From: Polluticoccus soli
GTDB lineage: Bacteria; Bacteroidota; Bacteroidia; Chitinophagales; Chitinophagaceae
Reading direction: 5' to 3'
Length of the DNA: 64,000 bases
NCBI RefSeq assembly: GCF_029269745.1
Contig: NZ_JARJHT010000001.1
Location: forward strand, 1,364,001-1,428,000
The notes under the pieces are model-generated. The model was not told where the DNA came from. It saw nothing but the letters and a program-made list of their open reading frames with translations, and did no database searches. This document shows, in pieces, positions 41,973-50,363 of this stretch; positions within the stretch are counted from its first letter, which is position 1; each line of letters opens with the position of its first letter. A program made the position numbers and the translations under genes.

Positions 41973-42830
41973 TCGGTAAATTTCGACACTTTGACCACGA
42001 AAGAGTTTATAGCTGCGGCATTGAAAGAAGATATTGGTTCTGGCGATCATTCTACACTGGCCGCCATTCCGAAAGACGCAAAAGGTAAGGCGGTTCTGAA
42101 AGTAAAGGAGAACGGCATATTGGCTGGCGTGGACCTTGCTCAGGAAATATTTCGTTTCCTGGAACCTGATACCAGTTTTTCTATCTATAAACACGACGGC
42201 GACGTAGTAGCACATGGCGATGTGGCATTTGAAGTAGCGGCTGACGTTCATACCATTCTACAAGCAGAGCGCCTTACGCTCAATTGCATGCAGCGCATGA
42301 GTGGTATTGCAACGCTGACTCGCAAATACGTTGATAAGATCAAAGACTATAAAACCAAAATACTCGACACCCGAAAGACAACTCCGCTATTCCGTACATT
42401 TGAAAAGCAGGCAGTGCTTATTGGAGGCGGGCAGAATCACCGGATAGGTCTGTATGATATGGTGATGCTCAAAGACAACCATATCGATTTTTGTGGCGGT
42501 ATCGAAAAAGCCATAGAGCGCACTAATGAATACCTCAAAGCAAATGAGCTGGATCTGAAGATAGAAGTCGAAACCCGTTCGCTTGACGATGTAAGAAGAA
42601 TACTGGCGGTAGGTGGCGTACACCGTATTATGCTTGATAATTACAACCCTGAGTTGTTGAAACAAGCTGTAGAACTGATTGCCGGCAAATATGAAACGGA
42701 AGCATCGGGGGGTATCAACCTCAACAATATAGTAGACTACGCAAAAACAGGTGTCGATTACATTTCTGTTGGAGCGATCATTCACCACGCAGTAAGCATG
42801 GATCTCAGCCTGAAAGCGCAAATTCTATGA
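41970..42830 (+). CDS. nadC: Nicotinate-nucleotide pyrophosphorylase (carboxylating)
   Basis: NadC converts quinolinate and PRPP to nicotinate mononucleotide in de novo NAD synthesis. The signature KTTPLFRTFEKQAVLIGGGQ followed by NHRIGLYDMVMLKDNH is complete, as are ALKEDIGSGDHST at the start and EASGGINLNNI near the end. There is no ATG or GTG before the conserved start: TTG at 41970 gives 286 residues and a normal N-terminus, and TTG at 41991 gives 279. The first TTG lies within TAGATTTG (41965-41972), an exact -7 box, so if that promoter is used translation must begin at 41991. The last 4 bases overlap the lipid kinase gene (ATGA). Confidence 0.94.
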   Translation: MSVNFDTLTTKEFIAAALKEDIGSGDHSTLAAIPKDAKGKAVLKVKENGILAGVDLAQEIFRFLEPDTSFSIYKHDGDVVAHGDVAFEVAADVHTILQAERLTLNCMQRMSGIATLTRKYVDKIKDYKTKILDTRKTTPLFRTFEKQAVLIGGGQNHRIGLYDMVMLKDNHIDFCGGIEKAIERTNEYLKANELDLKIEVETRSLDDVRRILAVGGVHRIMLDNYNPELLKQAVELIAGKYETEASGGINLNNIVDYAKTGVDYISVGAIIHHAVSMDLSLKAQIL

Positions 42831-43705
42831 GTAAACAGCACCTGGTCTTCGTGATCAATCAAAAGTCGGGAGTAGACAGAAGAAAAAGTGTACAGCAGGC
42901 GATAGACAAGAGACTTGATCTGAACAGGTTCAGTTATGAAATAGTTCACACCGAATATCCCAAACACGGAACATTCATTGCCCGTGAAGCTGCTGCAAAA
43001 AAAGCTTATGCTGTGGTAGCTGTCGGCGGAGATGGTTCCGTAAACGATATAACCGCCGGGCTTTGGGGCTCAGACACCGCGCTGGCTATTGTTCCTAAAG
43101 GTTCGGGTAATGGTATGGCGCGTACGCTGGGCATTCCCCGAAACACCGAGCAAGCCATCGACATTATCAACAAAGGCAACCTTACTAAAATAGATATTGG
43201 CTTTGCTAATGGCGTGCCTTTTATCAGCAATGCGGGTGTGGCATTTGACGTGTTGATCTCTAACGAATTTGCTAAAAGCACTCGCCGTGGATTTGCTATT
43301 TACAGCTGGTTGGTCACCAAACATCTTTGGATGTACAAAGAGAACGACTGGACCATCAAGATAGACGGCAACGAAGTAAAAGAGAAAGCTTTTATCATCA
43401 GTGTCGCCAATGGCAAGCAGTTTGGTTACAATTTCCAGATTGCCCCTGAAGCTAGCTGGACAGATGGGCTTTTCGATATAATCGTGATCCGTAAATTCCC
43501 CAAAATGCTTGGCGGACAATTAGTGATAAAGGCAATGAATGGATCGCTCACCCAGAGCAAGTATGTTCAACACTACCGGGGTAAAGAGGTGGTTATTTCT
43601 CATCCATTATTGAACATGATGCAGTTGGATGGTGATGCGCGACCTTGTGAACATACCGTGCGGTTCCACCTGGAGCAATGTGCTCAGAAAGTGGTTGTTC
43701 CTTAG
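42827..43705 (+). CDS. Diacylglycerol/lipid kinase family protein (YegS-like)
   Basis: The 292-residue cytosolic lipid kinase has the DAGK catalytic glycine motif VVAVGGDGSVNDITAGL and PKGSGNGMARTLGIPRNTE. The beta-sandwich C-domain includes FISNAGVAFDVLIS and an APEASWTDGLFDIIVIRKF block conserved in YegS/DagK proteins. It phosphorylates diacylglycerol or another lipid; the exact substrate is not evident. It is coupled to nadC by an ATGA overlap and its stop overlaps the convergent acyltransferase stop. Confidence 0.9.
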   Translation: MSKQHLVFVINQKSGVDRRKSVQQAIDKRLDLNRFSYEIVHTEYPKHGTFIAREAAAKKAYAVVAVGGDGSVNDITAGLWGSDTALAIVPKGSGNGMARTLGIPRNTEQAIDIINKGNLTKIDIGFANGVPFISNAGVAFDVLISNEFAKSTRRGFAIYSWLVTKHLWMYKENDWTIKIDGNEVKEKAFIISVANGKQFGYNFQIAPEASWTDGLFDIIVIRKFPKMLGGQLVIKAMNGSLTQSKYVQHYRGKEVVISHPLLNMMQLDGDARPCEHTVRFHLEQCAQKVVVP

Positions 43706-44553
43706 CTTCTTTTGTGCTTCCAACGCTTGTGCGTCCATAGCCAGTTGGCTGGCTGACTATGCAACTGCTGCACCATGAACTGCACATACTGCTGCATTAC
43801 GAAACCATTTTCGGTATGGCTCGCGTCTTCAGTCAATAGATGTAAATGGATATTGTAATAACCACGTTTCACCTTATTAATGCCGGCGAATACTACAGCT
43901 GCCTTCGCTCTACGGGCAAGCTTTTCAGGGCCGTTAAAGAAAGCCGTTTCGCGGTTCATAAAGTTCAGCCATACTGCATGTTGTAATGCCGAGGGGTTTT
44001 GGTCGGCAACCAGTCCAACAATGTACCGGACACCTTCAAGTCGTTGCATTGCTTTTTTCGCTTTCATTGATATCAGCCATGCTCCACTCCTGGTCCTGGC
44101 TTTTATCATTAGTTTGTCGAATGCTTCGCTGGTTGCCGGCATATAGAAGCCCACGAATTGCTGAGCCACGTTATATTGGCAAACTACATTGGCCCATTCC
44201 CAGTTGAAAGTGTGACCTAGCAGGGCATAGGTGTTCTTTTCTTTAGCGTCTACCTGGTGAAACACTTCCCAGTTGCCAGTTACGCGCTTATTAAGTTCTT
44301 TCTGAGAGATAGAAAGTAGTTTGATCGTCTCTATCCACTGGTCGCAGAAATTGCGGTAGAACTCTTTGCGTATAGCCAGCAGTTCCTGTTCGGTCTTCTG
44401 CGGAAAGGCATGTTGGAGGTTATCCATAACAATAGCCTTCCGATAACCGACAAGGTGGTATACGATGATATAAAAAAGATCGGACAACAGGTATAATACC
44501 TGCAGTGGAAGTAATGATATTGGATAAAGAAGGACTAACAGCAAATAATACAT
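43702..44553 (-). CDS. Lysophospholipid/lipid A acyltransferase family protein (LpxL/HtrB-like)
   Basis: The 283-residue protein has an N-terminal membrane helix (residues 1-28) and the HtrB catalytic H-x4-D/E motif as GHTFNWEWANVV. It also has LVADQNPSALQHAVWLNFMNRETAFFNGP, split as usual between the QNPS and acceptor region, and ARRAKAAVVFAGIN. It should acylate lipid A on the inner membrane. Its stop (TAA, 43702-43704) overlaps the convergent lipid kinase stop. Carbonic anhydrase lies 24 bases upstream in the same direction. Confidence 0.88.
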   Translation of the reverse strand: MYYLLLVLLYPISLLPLQVLYLLSDLFYIIVYHLVGYRKAIVMDNLQHAFPQKTEQELLAIRKEFYRNFCDQWIETIKLLSISQKELNKRVTGNWEVFHQVDAKEKNTYALLGHTFNWEWANVVCQYNVAQQFVGFYMPATSEAFDKLMIKARTRSGAWLISMKAKKAMQRLEGVRYIVGLVADQNPSALQHAVWLNFMNRETAFFNGPEKLARRAKAAVVFAGINKVKRGYYNIHLHLLTEDASHTENGFVMQQYVQFMVQQLHSQPANWLWTHKRWKHKRS

Positions 44554-44577
44554 GCCGCCACAATATTACTGTGCTGA

Positions 44578-45219
44578 CTAATGCGACCCTGTAAGGTTAT
44601 ATATCTTCTGGATCTGCTTCAATACGGCTTCAAAATCTATATTCAGATCTTTCAGTAACCCTGTTTTCAGATCAAAGACCCAACCGTGAACAACAGGATA
44701 GCCATTCTCCGCATACGATTTCTGAACCACTGCAGTTTTGATCACATTCCTGCACTGTTCCACTACGTTCAATTCTACCAGCCTGTTGTATTTCTCATGC
44801 TCGTCCTTTATTCCATCTAGCTCATCTTCGTGGAGGCGGTATACATCCCTGATATTTCGTAACCATGGATTGAGAATACCCATGTCTTTTGGCGTCATGG
44901 CAGCCTTTACGCCGCCACAGTTATAATGACCACAAACAATAATGTGTTTTACGTGCAGGTTCGCCACCGCATAGTTGATCACCGACATTACATTCAAATC
45001 GATGTTGGCCACAAGGTTGGCAATGTTCCGGTGCACAAACACCTCTCCCGGCTCCAGGCCCATGATCTCATTGGCCGGAACGCGGCTGTCGGAACAGCCT
45101 ATATACAAGTAATCAGGTTCCTGGTCACTGGCGAGTTTTGCAAGGAAGTCCTTATCAGTTGCCACTTTTTCGGCTACCCATTTCCTGTTGTTCTCGAAGA
45201 GCTGTTCGTATGTTGCCAT
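44578..45219 (-). CDS. Beta-class carbonic anhydrase
   Basis: This 213-residue zinc enzyme interconverts CO2 and bicarbonate. The zinc ligands lie in IGCSDSRVPANEIMG (Cys and the Asp/Arg dyad) and VCGHYNCGGVKAAM (His and Cys). Length and the ending GLLKDLNIDFEAVLKQIQKIY are typical of the Can/CynT group. It has no signal peptide, so it acts in the cytosol. It is divergent from the FAH-family gene, with 84 bases between them. Confidence 0.95.
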   Translation of the reverse strand: MATYEQLFENNRKWVAEKVATDKDFLAKLASDQEPDYLYIGCSDSRVPANEIMGLEPGEVFVHRNIANLVANIDLNVMSVINYAVANLHVKHIIVCGHYNCGGVKAAMTPKDMGILNPWLRNIRDVYRLHEDELDGIKDEHEKYNRLVELNVVEQCRNVIKTAVVQKSYAENGYPVVHGWVFDLKTGLLKDLNIDFEAVLKQIQKIYNLTGSH

Positions 45220-45303
45220 GGTGCAATATTACGCAAGCAGGCTTGAAATAAAGATTTATAATAACCACCATATCCGTTAATTTTACGCCCTCAAATCAAG
45301 CAA

Positions 45304-46308
45304 ATGAAACTGGTTACATATTCTAAGCAAGGCACAGAGCAGCTTGCTTTCCTGGTAGACAATTTACTGTACGACACTAATGCAGTTAACGCTGCGTTGC
45401 CTACTACAATGAAAGAGCTGCTGAATAACTGGGAGCAGCTTATTGGCACAGCTCGTGAAGCAGAGCAGCAAGTAAAAGCTGGTAAGAGTAGCGTGCAAGG
45501 CATGCCGTATGAAACTGCCACCGTGTTAGCGCCAGTCCCTAATCCTACGTCGTGCCGCGATGGCTATGCGTTCAGGCAGCACGTGGCCGCGGCCCGTCGC
45601 AACCGTAAGGTAGATATGATAGCTGAATTCGACCAGTATCCTATCTTCTACTTCACCAATCACAACGCCATACAGGGGCCGGGGGAAATACGTTGCATGC
45701 CCGATCATTTCCAGAAACTGGATTTTGAACTGGAATCATCGATTGTCTTGTGCAAAAAAGGTAGGAACATCAAAGCTGAAGAAGCGGACGAATATATAGC
45801 CGGCTACATGATCATGAATGACATGAGCGCCCGTACACTGCAAATGGAAGAAATGTTACTAAACCTCGGACCTGCAAAAGGAAAGGACTTCAGTACGGTA
45901 ATAGGCCCAATGCTGGTTACACCAGATGAGCTGGAGCCGTATAAAGTGCCTGCTAAAGAAGGCCATGTTGGTAATAACTACAGCTTGAAAATGCGTTGCT
46001 GGGTGAATGGTGTGTTGGTAAGCGAAGGCAATACAGCTGACATGGACTGGACTTATGCTGAGATTGTTGAACGTTGTGCTTATGGTGCTGACATTCTTCC
46101 GGGCGATGTTATTGGTAGTGGTACTGTAGGTACAGGTTGTTTCCTCGAGCTGAACGGGACAGGGCTGCTCAACGATCCTAACTACAAAGTGCAATGGCTG
46201 CAGCCTGGTGATGTTGTAGAAATGGAGATCGATGGCCTAGGCAAGCTTAAGAATACTATAGTTGCTGAAAACACTGACTGGAGCATTTTGAACCTGAAAA
46301 AGAAATAA
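45304..46308 (+). CDS. Fumarylacetoacetate hydrolase family protein
   Basis: The 334-residue cytosolic enzyme has the FAH-fold metal site in PIFYFTNHNAIQGPGEI, KLDFELESSIVLCKKG and YMIMNDMSARTLQMEEMLL, and the C-terminal GDVIGSGTVGTGCFLELNG. The FAH family covers fumarylacetoacetate hydrolysis and other C-C bond cleavages or decarboxylations; the N-terminal extension and the LNLGPAKGKDFSTVIGPMLV block suit the larger FAH-like group. Substrate is uncertain. It is 6 bases upstream of a 3-hydroxyacyl-CoA dehydrogenase, so a role in aromatic amino-acid or fatty-acid breakdown is likely. Confidence 0.9.
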   Translation: MKLVTYSKQGTEQLAFLVDNLLYDTNAVNAALPTTMKELLNNWEQLIGTAREAEQQVKAGKSSVQGMPYETATVLAPVPNPTSCRDGYAFRQHVAAARRNRKVDMIAEFDQYPIFYFTNHNAIQGPGEIRCMPDHFQKLDFELESSIVLCKKGRNIKAEEADEYIAGYMIMNDMSARTLQMEEMLLNLGPAKGKDFSTVIGPMLVTPDELEPYKVPAKEGHVGNNYSLKMRCWVNGVLVSEGNTADMDWTYAEIVERCAYGADILPGDVIGSGTVGTGCFLELNGTGLLNDPNYKVQWLQPGDVVEMEIDGLGKLKNTIVAENTDWSILNLKKK

Positions 46309-46314
46309 CAACCA

Positions 46315-47484
46315 ATGAGTTTTTCGAAAAGTTCGGTAATAGGTGTAGTGGGTGCGGGCGCTATGGGTGCAGGTATTGCTCAAGTCGCTGCGATGGCCGG
46401 GCATTCTGTAGTATTGTATGATACCAACCATGCCGCGCTTGAAAAGGCTAAAGCTAACCTGCAGCAAAGCCTGCAAAAGCTTGTTGAGAAAGGTAAGATC
46501 AGCAACGCGCAGGAAATACTTGACCGCTATACCTACGCTACAGAACTAACGGAGTTCGCAACCTGCAAGCTGATCATTGAAGCGATCATTGAAAATCTGG
46601 AGGTTAAAAAGAAACTCTTTGGTGCTATTGAGCAAATAGTAAAAGAGGACTGCGTGCTTGCTAGTAACACATCTTCTCTTTCTGTCACGTCGATAGCGGC
46701 AGCCTGCCATAGGCCGGACCGCGTATTGGGTTTGCACTTCTTCAATCCGGCACCGCTGATGGCGCTGGTAGAGGTGATTCCAGCCGTACAAACTGACGAG
46801 GCTCTTATAACAGAAGCAAAAGAGTTAATGACTGCATGGGGCAAAGTGCCGGTTATTACAAAAGATACTCCTGGCTTTATTGTAAACCGTGTAGCCCGTC
46901 CGTTTTATGGCGAAGCAATTCGTATCTATGAAGAAGGCGTTGCTGATATAGCAACGATTGACTGGGCAATGACGTCGCTCGGTGGTTTCAAAATGGGGCC
47001 ATTTACATTGATGGACTACATTGGGCATGATGTGAACTATGTAGTTACTGAAACTGTTTTCCAATCGTTCTTCTTCGATCCGCGTTATAAACCTTCGTTC
47101 TCTCAAAAGCGCTTGCTGGAGGCAGGATGGCTGGGGCGTAAAACCGGACGTGGTTTTTACAATTATACAGAAGGTGCCGTTCTGCCCGAACCAACTAAAG
47201 ACGAAACGCTTGGCCGTAAAATTGTTGAGCGTATAGTAGTCATGCTGATCAACGAAGCAGTAGAAGCATTGCACCTGAATATCGCATCCGCAAAAGATCT
47301 CGACCTCGCGATGACCAAAGGCGTAAATTATCCCAAAGGTTTATTGCAGTGGTGCGACGAATGGGACACGAAAAATGTATTGAATATCCTCGATGGCCTG
47401 TATGCAGAATACCACGAAGACCGCTACAGGGCCAGCGCACTGCTTCGCAAAGCAGTAGCTAACGATCAAAAATTATCAGCTTAA
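46315..47484 (+). CDS. 3-hydroxyacyl-CoA dehydrogenase
   Basis: This 389-residue NAD-dependent enzyme oxidises 3-hydroxyacyl-CoA. The Rossmann start GVVGAGAMGAGIAQVAAMAG is clear. The active-site region shows LASNTSSLSVTSIAAACHRP, VLGLHFFNPAPLMALVEVI and TPGFIVNRVARPFYGEAIRI. A second 3HCDH C-domain at about residues 295-380 makes it longer than the 280-residue Hbd type and similar to PaaH-like proteins. Its stop overlaps the convergent nuoN stop (TTAA, 47481-47484). Confidence 0.93.
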   Translation: MSFSKSSVIGVVGAGAMGAGIAQVAAMAGHSVVLYDTNHAALEKAKANLQQSLQKLVEKGKISNAQEILDRYTYATELTEFATCKLIIEAIIENLEVKKKLFGAIEQIVKEDCVLASNTSSLSVTSIAAACHRPDRVLGLHFFNPAPLMALVEVIPAVQTDEALITEAKELMTAWGKVPVITKDTPGFIVNRVARPFYGEAIRIYEEGVADIATIDWAMTSLGGFKMGPFTLMDYIGHDVNYVVTETVFQSFFFDPRYKPSFSQKRLLEAGWLGRKTGRGFYNYTEGAVLPEPTKDETLGRKIVERIVVMLINEAVEALHLNIASAKDLDLAMTKGVNYPKGLLQWCDEWDTKNVLNILDGLYAEYHEDRYRASALLRKAVANDQKLSA

Positions 47485-48857
47485 ATACTTCCGATAAATA
47501 GTTGTGGGGCAACACCCATAGCTATTACCAGAGCGCAGGTAAAGCCCAGCAGGACTTTATCTGTGCTGCTGACTTCGGTAGACAGTTCAGGATTACCGTC
47601 CTTGAAGTACATAGCCATGATAACGCGGAAGTAGTAGTATACGCTTATCGCTGCCATCAGCAATCCGAAAATTACCAGCCAGAACAGTTGTCCATTTTCT
47701 ACAGCAGCTAGTAGTACAAAGTACTTAGCCATAAAGCCACCTGTCAGTGGTATACCAGCCAGGGAAAGAATGAATATCGTCGTAAAGAATGCCAGGGCAG
47801 GTTCGCGCTTAGCCAGGCCGTTGAAACCATCGTAAGTGTTGTCTTTCAGTTTCATCAGAACGGCAAACACACCGATAGTCGCAACACTATAAGCAACTGC
47901 ATAAATGGTCATACCCTGCCATGAAGTAGCATTAACTGCTACTACAGCAAACAGCATAAAACCAGCTTGTGCTATAGATGAATAAGCCAGCATACGTTTT
48001 ACGCTCTGCTGGAATACGGCAGTGACGTTACCTACCAACAAAGTAGCTGCTGCTACGATAGCAAGTATCATCATCCAATGGTTGCTGAGTCCTGCGAACG
48101 AAACTGCGAAAAGGCGAAGGAAACCGACGAAAGCACCTGCCTTAACAATAGTAGACATGTAAGCAGTAAACGGAGTAGGAGCGCCGTCATAAACGTCAGG
48201 GGTCCACATGTGCATAGGTGCTGCAGAAACCTTGAAGCCAAACGCGATGAGCAGGAACATGATACCTGCCAGTGCCATTGGGTTCAACATGTTAGACTGC
48301 ATGAAAGTGAAAGCAGTAACATTGAATGAGCCTGTAGCGCCATATAGCAGGGTGATACCCATCATCAGGATGCCTGTTGAGAAAGCACCCATCAGGAAGT
48401 ATTTCAGAGAAGCTTCACTGCTTTTCAGGTTACGTTTGTCGCTGCCAGCCAGTATGTACTGGGGTATAGACATGATCTCGATGCCGAGGAACAACATCAG
48501 CAGGTTGTTATATCCTGCCAACAGGTAGACCCCAACCAGTATGAACGAAATAAGAGCAAAGTATTCAGCAACGTGTACACCCACCTTCCGCACTTCTTTA
48601 TGCACCAACAGTGCATATAATACAGTGCAGCCGGTCATCAGCATACCGAACCAAAGAGAGTAGCGATCGATGCGCAGCATGTTATTGAACAAGATCTGAG
48701 GTTCATCACCAGCTTCCATCAGTTCCCATATGTTCACGCCAAACAGCAGCAGGAAGAGAACGATGGCAAAAGTTACCACAGACTTTTTGTCCTTTACCAG
48801 GAAGCCCGCGAACATCAAAAGAACACCTATTATCGTTGCAGCAATAATTGCTTTCAT
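47481..48857 (-). CDS. nuoN: NADH-quinone oxidoreductase subunit N
   Basis: The 458-residue antiporter-like proton-pumping subunit of complex I has about 14 helices. GIEIMSIPQYILAGSDKRNLKSSE carries the conserved membrane Glu and KYFLMGAFSTGILMMG follows. The MWTPDVYDGAPTPFTAYM and KRMLAYSSIAQAGFML blocks are standard. It is the last gene of the nuo locus, 31 bases after nuoM. Confidence 0.96.
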   Translation of the reverse strand: MKAIIAATIIGVLLMFAGFLVKDKKSVVTFAIVLFLLLFGVNIWELMEAGDEPQILFNNMLRIDRYSLWFGMLMTGCTVLYALLVHKEVRKVGVHVAEYFALISFILVGVYLLAGYNNLLMLFLGIEIMSIPQYILAGSDKRNLKSSEASLKYFLMGAFSTGILMMGITLLYGATGSFNVTAFTFMQSNMLNPMALAGIMFLLIAFGFKVSAAPMHMWTPDVYDGAPTPFTAYMSTIVKAGAFVGFLRLFAVSFAGLSNHWMMILAIVAAATLLVGNVTAVFQQSVKRMLAYSSIAQAGFMLFAVVAVNATSWQGMTIYAVAYSVATIGVFAVLMKLKDNTYDGFNGLAKREPALAFFTTIFILSLAGIPLTGGFMAKYFVLLAAVENGQLFWLVIFGLLMAAISVYYYFRVIMAMYFKDGNPELSTEVSSTDKVLLGFTCALVIAMGVAPQLFIGSI

Positions 48858-48888
48858 TGCAATTCAAAAATTAAAGTAAAATCAATAA

Positions 48889-50328
48889 CTATGGAACGAT
48901 CACACTTGCGGCAGTTGCCGTCATATCCAGCAATGGTGCCGGATACACACCCAGAACAATGATCAGCGCTATCACTATGGCCAGTCCTATATATTCGTTA
49001 ACCGTCAGATCTTTAGAAACTACGGCAGCAACAGCATTGCCATACGCTGTCCGCTGCACCATGTTCAGTGTGTATACTGCACCCAGGATGATACCCAGAC
49101 CTGCAATAACCATGAACACCATGCTATAGCTCGAAGCCGATTGGAACAAACCGTTGAAAAGCATGAACTCACCGATAAATCCGTTTGTCAGTGGCAGGGC
49201 GATATTGGCCAGCGAAATGATCACCAGCGATATTGCCATCAGAGGTGCGGTGATCGCCATGCCACCCAATTTGGTCATATCGCGTGTGCCCCAGCGCTGC
49301 TCTACCATGCTTACAATAAGCCAGAGACCAGCGATATTAATACCGTGGTTGAACATTTGCACCATCAGGCCATGAACACCTACCTGCGTCTGTGAGAATG
49401 CAGCGGCACTCATCAGTCCCATGTGCGCAATAGAAGAATAAGCTATCAGGCGCTTCAGGTCTGTTTGTACTATCGCCAGGCAAGAAGCGTATACAATTCC
49501 GATGATAGAAAGGATAATAACTGTTTCAGACCAGAAGGCAACACCTTCAGGCACTACCGGGATCAGCCAGCGCAGAGTTGCGAACATACCCATCTTCACC
49601 ATCAGTGCACTCAGTATGATCGTTACCGGCGTTGGAGATTGTTCGTAAGTATCAGGCTGCCAGGTGTGAAACGGGAAGATCGGCATTTTGATAGCGAAGG
49701 CTATAAAAATGAGCCAGAACACCCATTGCTGCTGCTCAGCAGGTAACGAAGAACCTGCGCGTACGATATTTGCCCATGAATAAGCATCAGCACCCGGAGT
49801 TTGGAGCGACAGGTAGATCAAACCTGCCAGCATCATCAAGCTGCCTACAAACGTATAAACAAAGAACTTAAAGGTAACTGGTACGCGCCTTTCGCCACCC
49901 CATTGAGAGCAGAGGAAGTAAACAGGTATCAGGGCCAGTTCCCAGAAGAAGTAGAACAATAATGCGTCGTTTGCCAGGAAAACACCAGTGATACCAGCTT
50001 GTGAAAGTAGCATCAGTCCGTAAAAGGCCCCTGGTTTTTCAACTTCTTTATTCCAATTCACAATAAATACTACCAGCATTACAATAGCAGTTAGCAGACA
50101 CAGCATTGCCCCCATACCATCTGCCATCAAGCTGAGTTGAGTTCCCAGCCTTGGTATCCATTCCATGCTCCACTGTGTAGTATCGCAGCAACTATAAGCA
50201 CTTAAATAACCAGCAATGCCCAATGTTACCAGAGAGCTGACAAGCGCCAGGGTTTTACCATTATTGCCTGCTGCAAAGCTGAAAATACCAGCTAGCAAAG
50301 GCACCACTATGAGAAATATCAAGATCAT
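48889..50328 (-). CDS. nuoM: NADH-quinone oxidoreductase subunit M
   Basis: This 479-residue antiporter-like proton-pumping subunit has FFWELALIPVYFLCSQWGG with the key Glu, the broken-helix HTWQPDTYEQSPTPVTIIL and LKRLIAYSSIAHMGLMSAAA. About 14 helices are evident. It lies 35 bases after nuoL. Confidence 0.97.
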   Translation of the reverse strand: MILIFLIVVPLLAGIFSFAAGNNGKTLALVSSLVTLGIAGYLSAYSCCDTTQWSMEWIPRLGTQLSLMADGMGAMLCLLTAIVMLVVFIVNWNKEVEKPGAFYGLMLLSQAGITGVFLANDALLFYFFWELALIPVYFLCSQWGGERRVPVTFKFFVYTFVGSLMMLAGLIYLSLQTPGADAYSWANIVRAGSSLPAEQQQWVFWLIFIAFAIKMPIFPFHTWQPDTYEQSPTPVTIILSALMVKMGMFATLRWLIPVVPEGVAFWSETVIILSIIGIVYASCLAIVQTDLKRLIAYSSIAHMGLMSAAAFSQTQVGVHGLMVQMFNHGINIAGLWLIVSMVEQRWGTRDMTKLGGMAITAPLMAISLVIISLANIALPLTNGFIGEFMLFNGLFQSASSYSMVFMVIAGLGIILGAVYTLNMVQRTAYGNAVAAVVSKDLTVNEYIGLAIVIALIIVLGVYPAPLLDMTATAASVIVP

Positions 50329-50363
50329 AACGCTAATGCAATGTTTTGCAGTTGCTGTTTATA

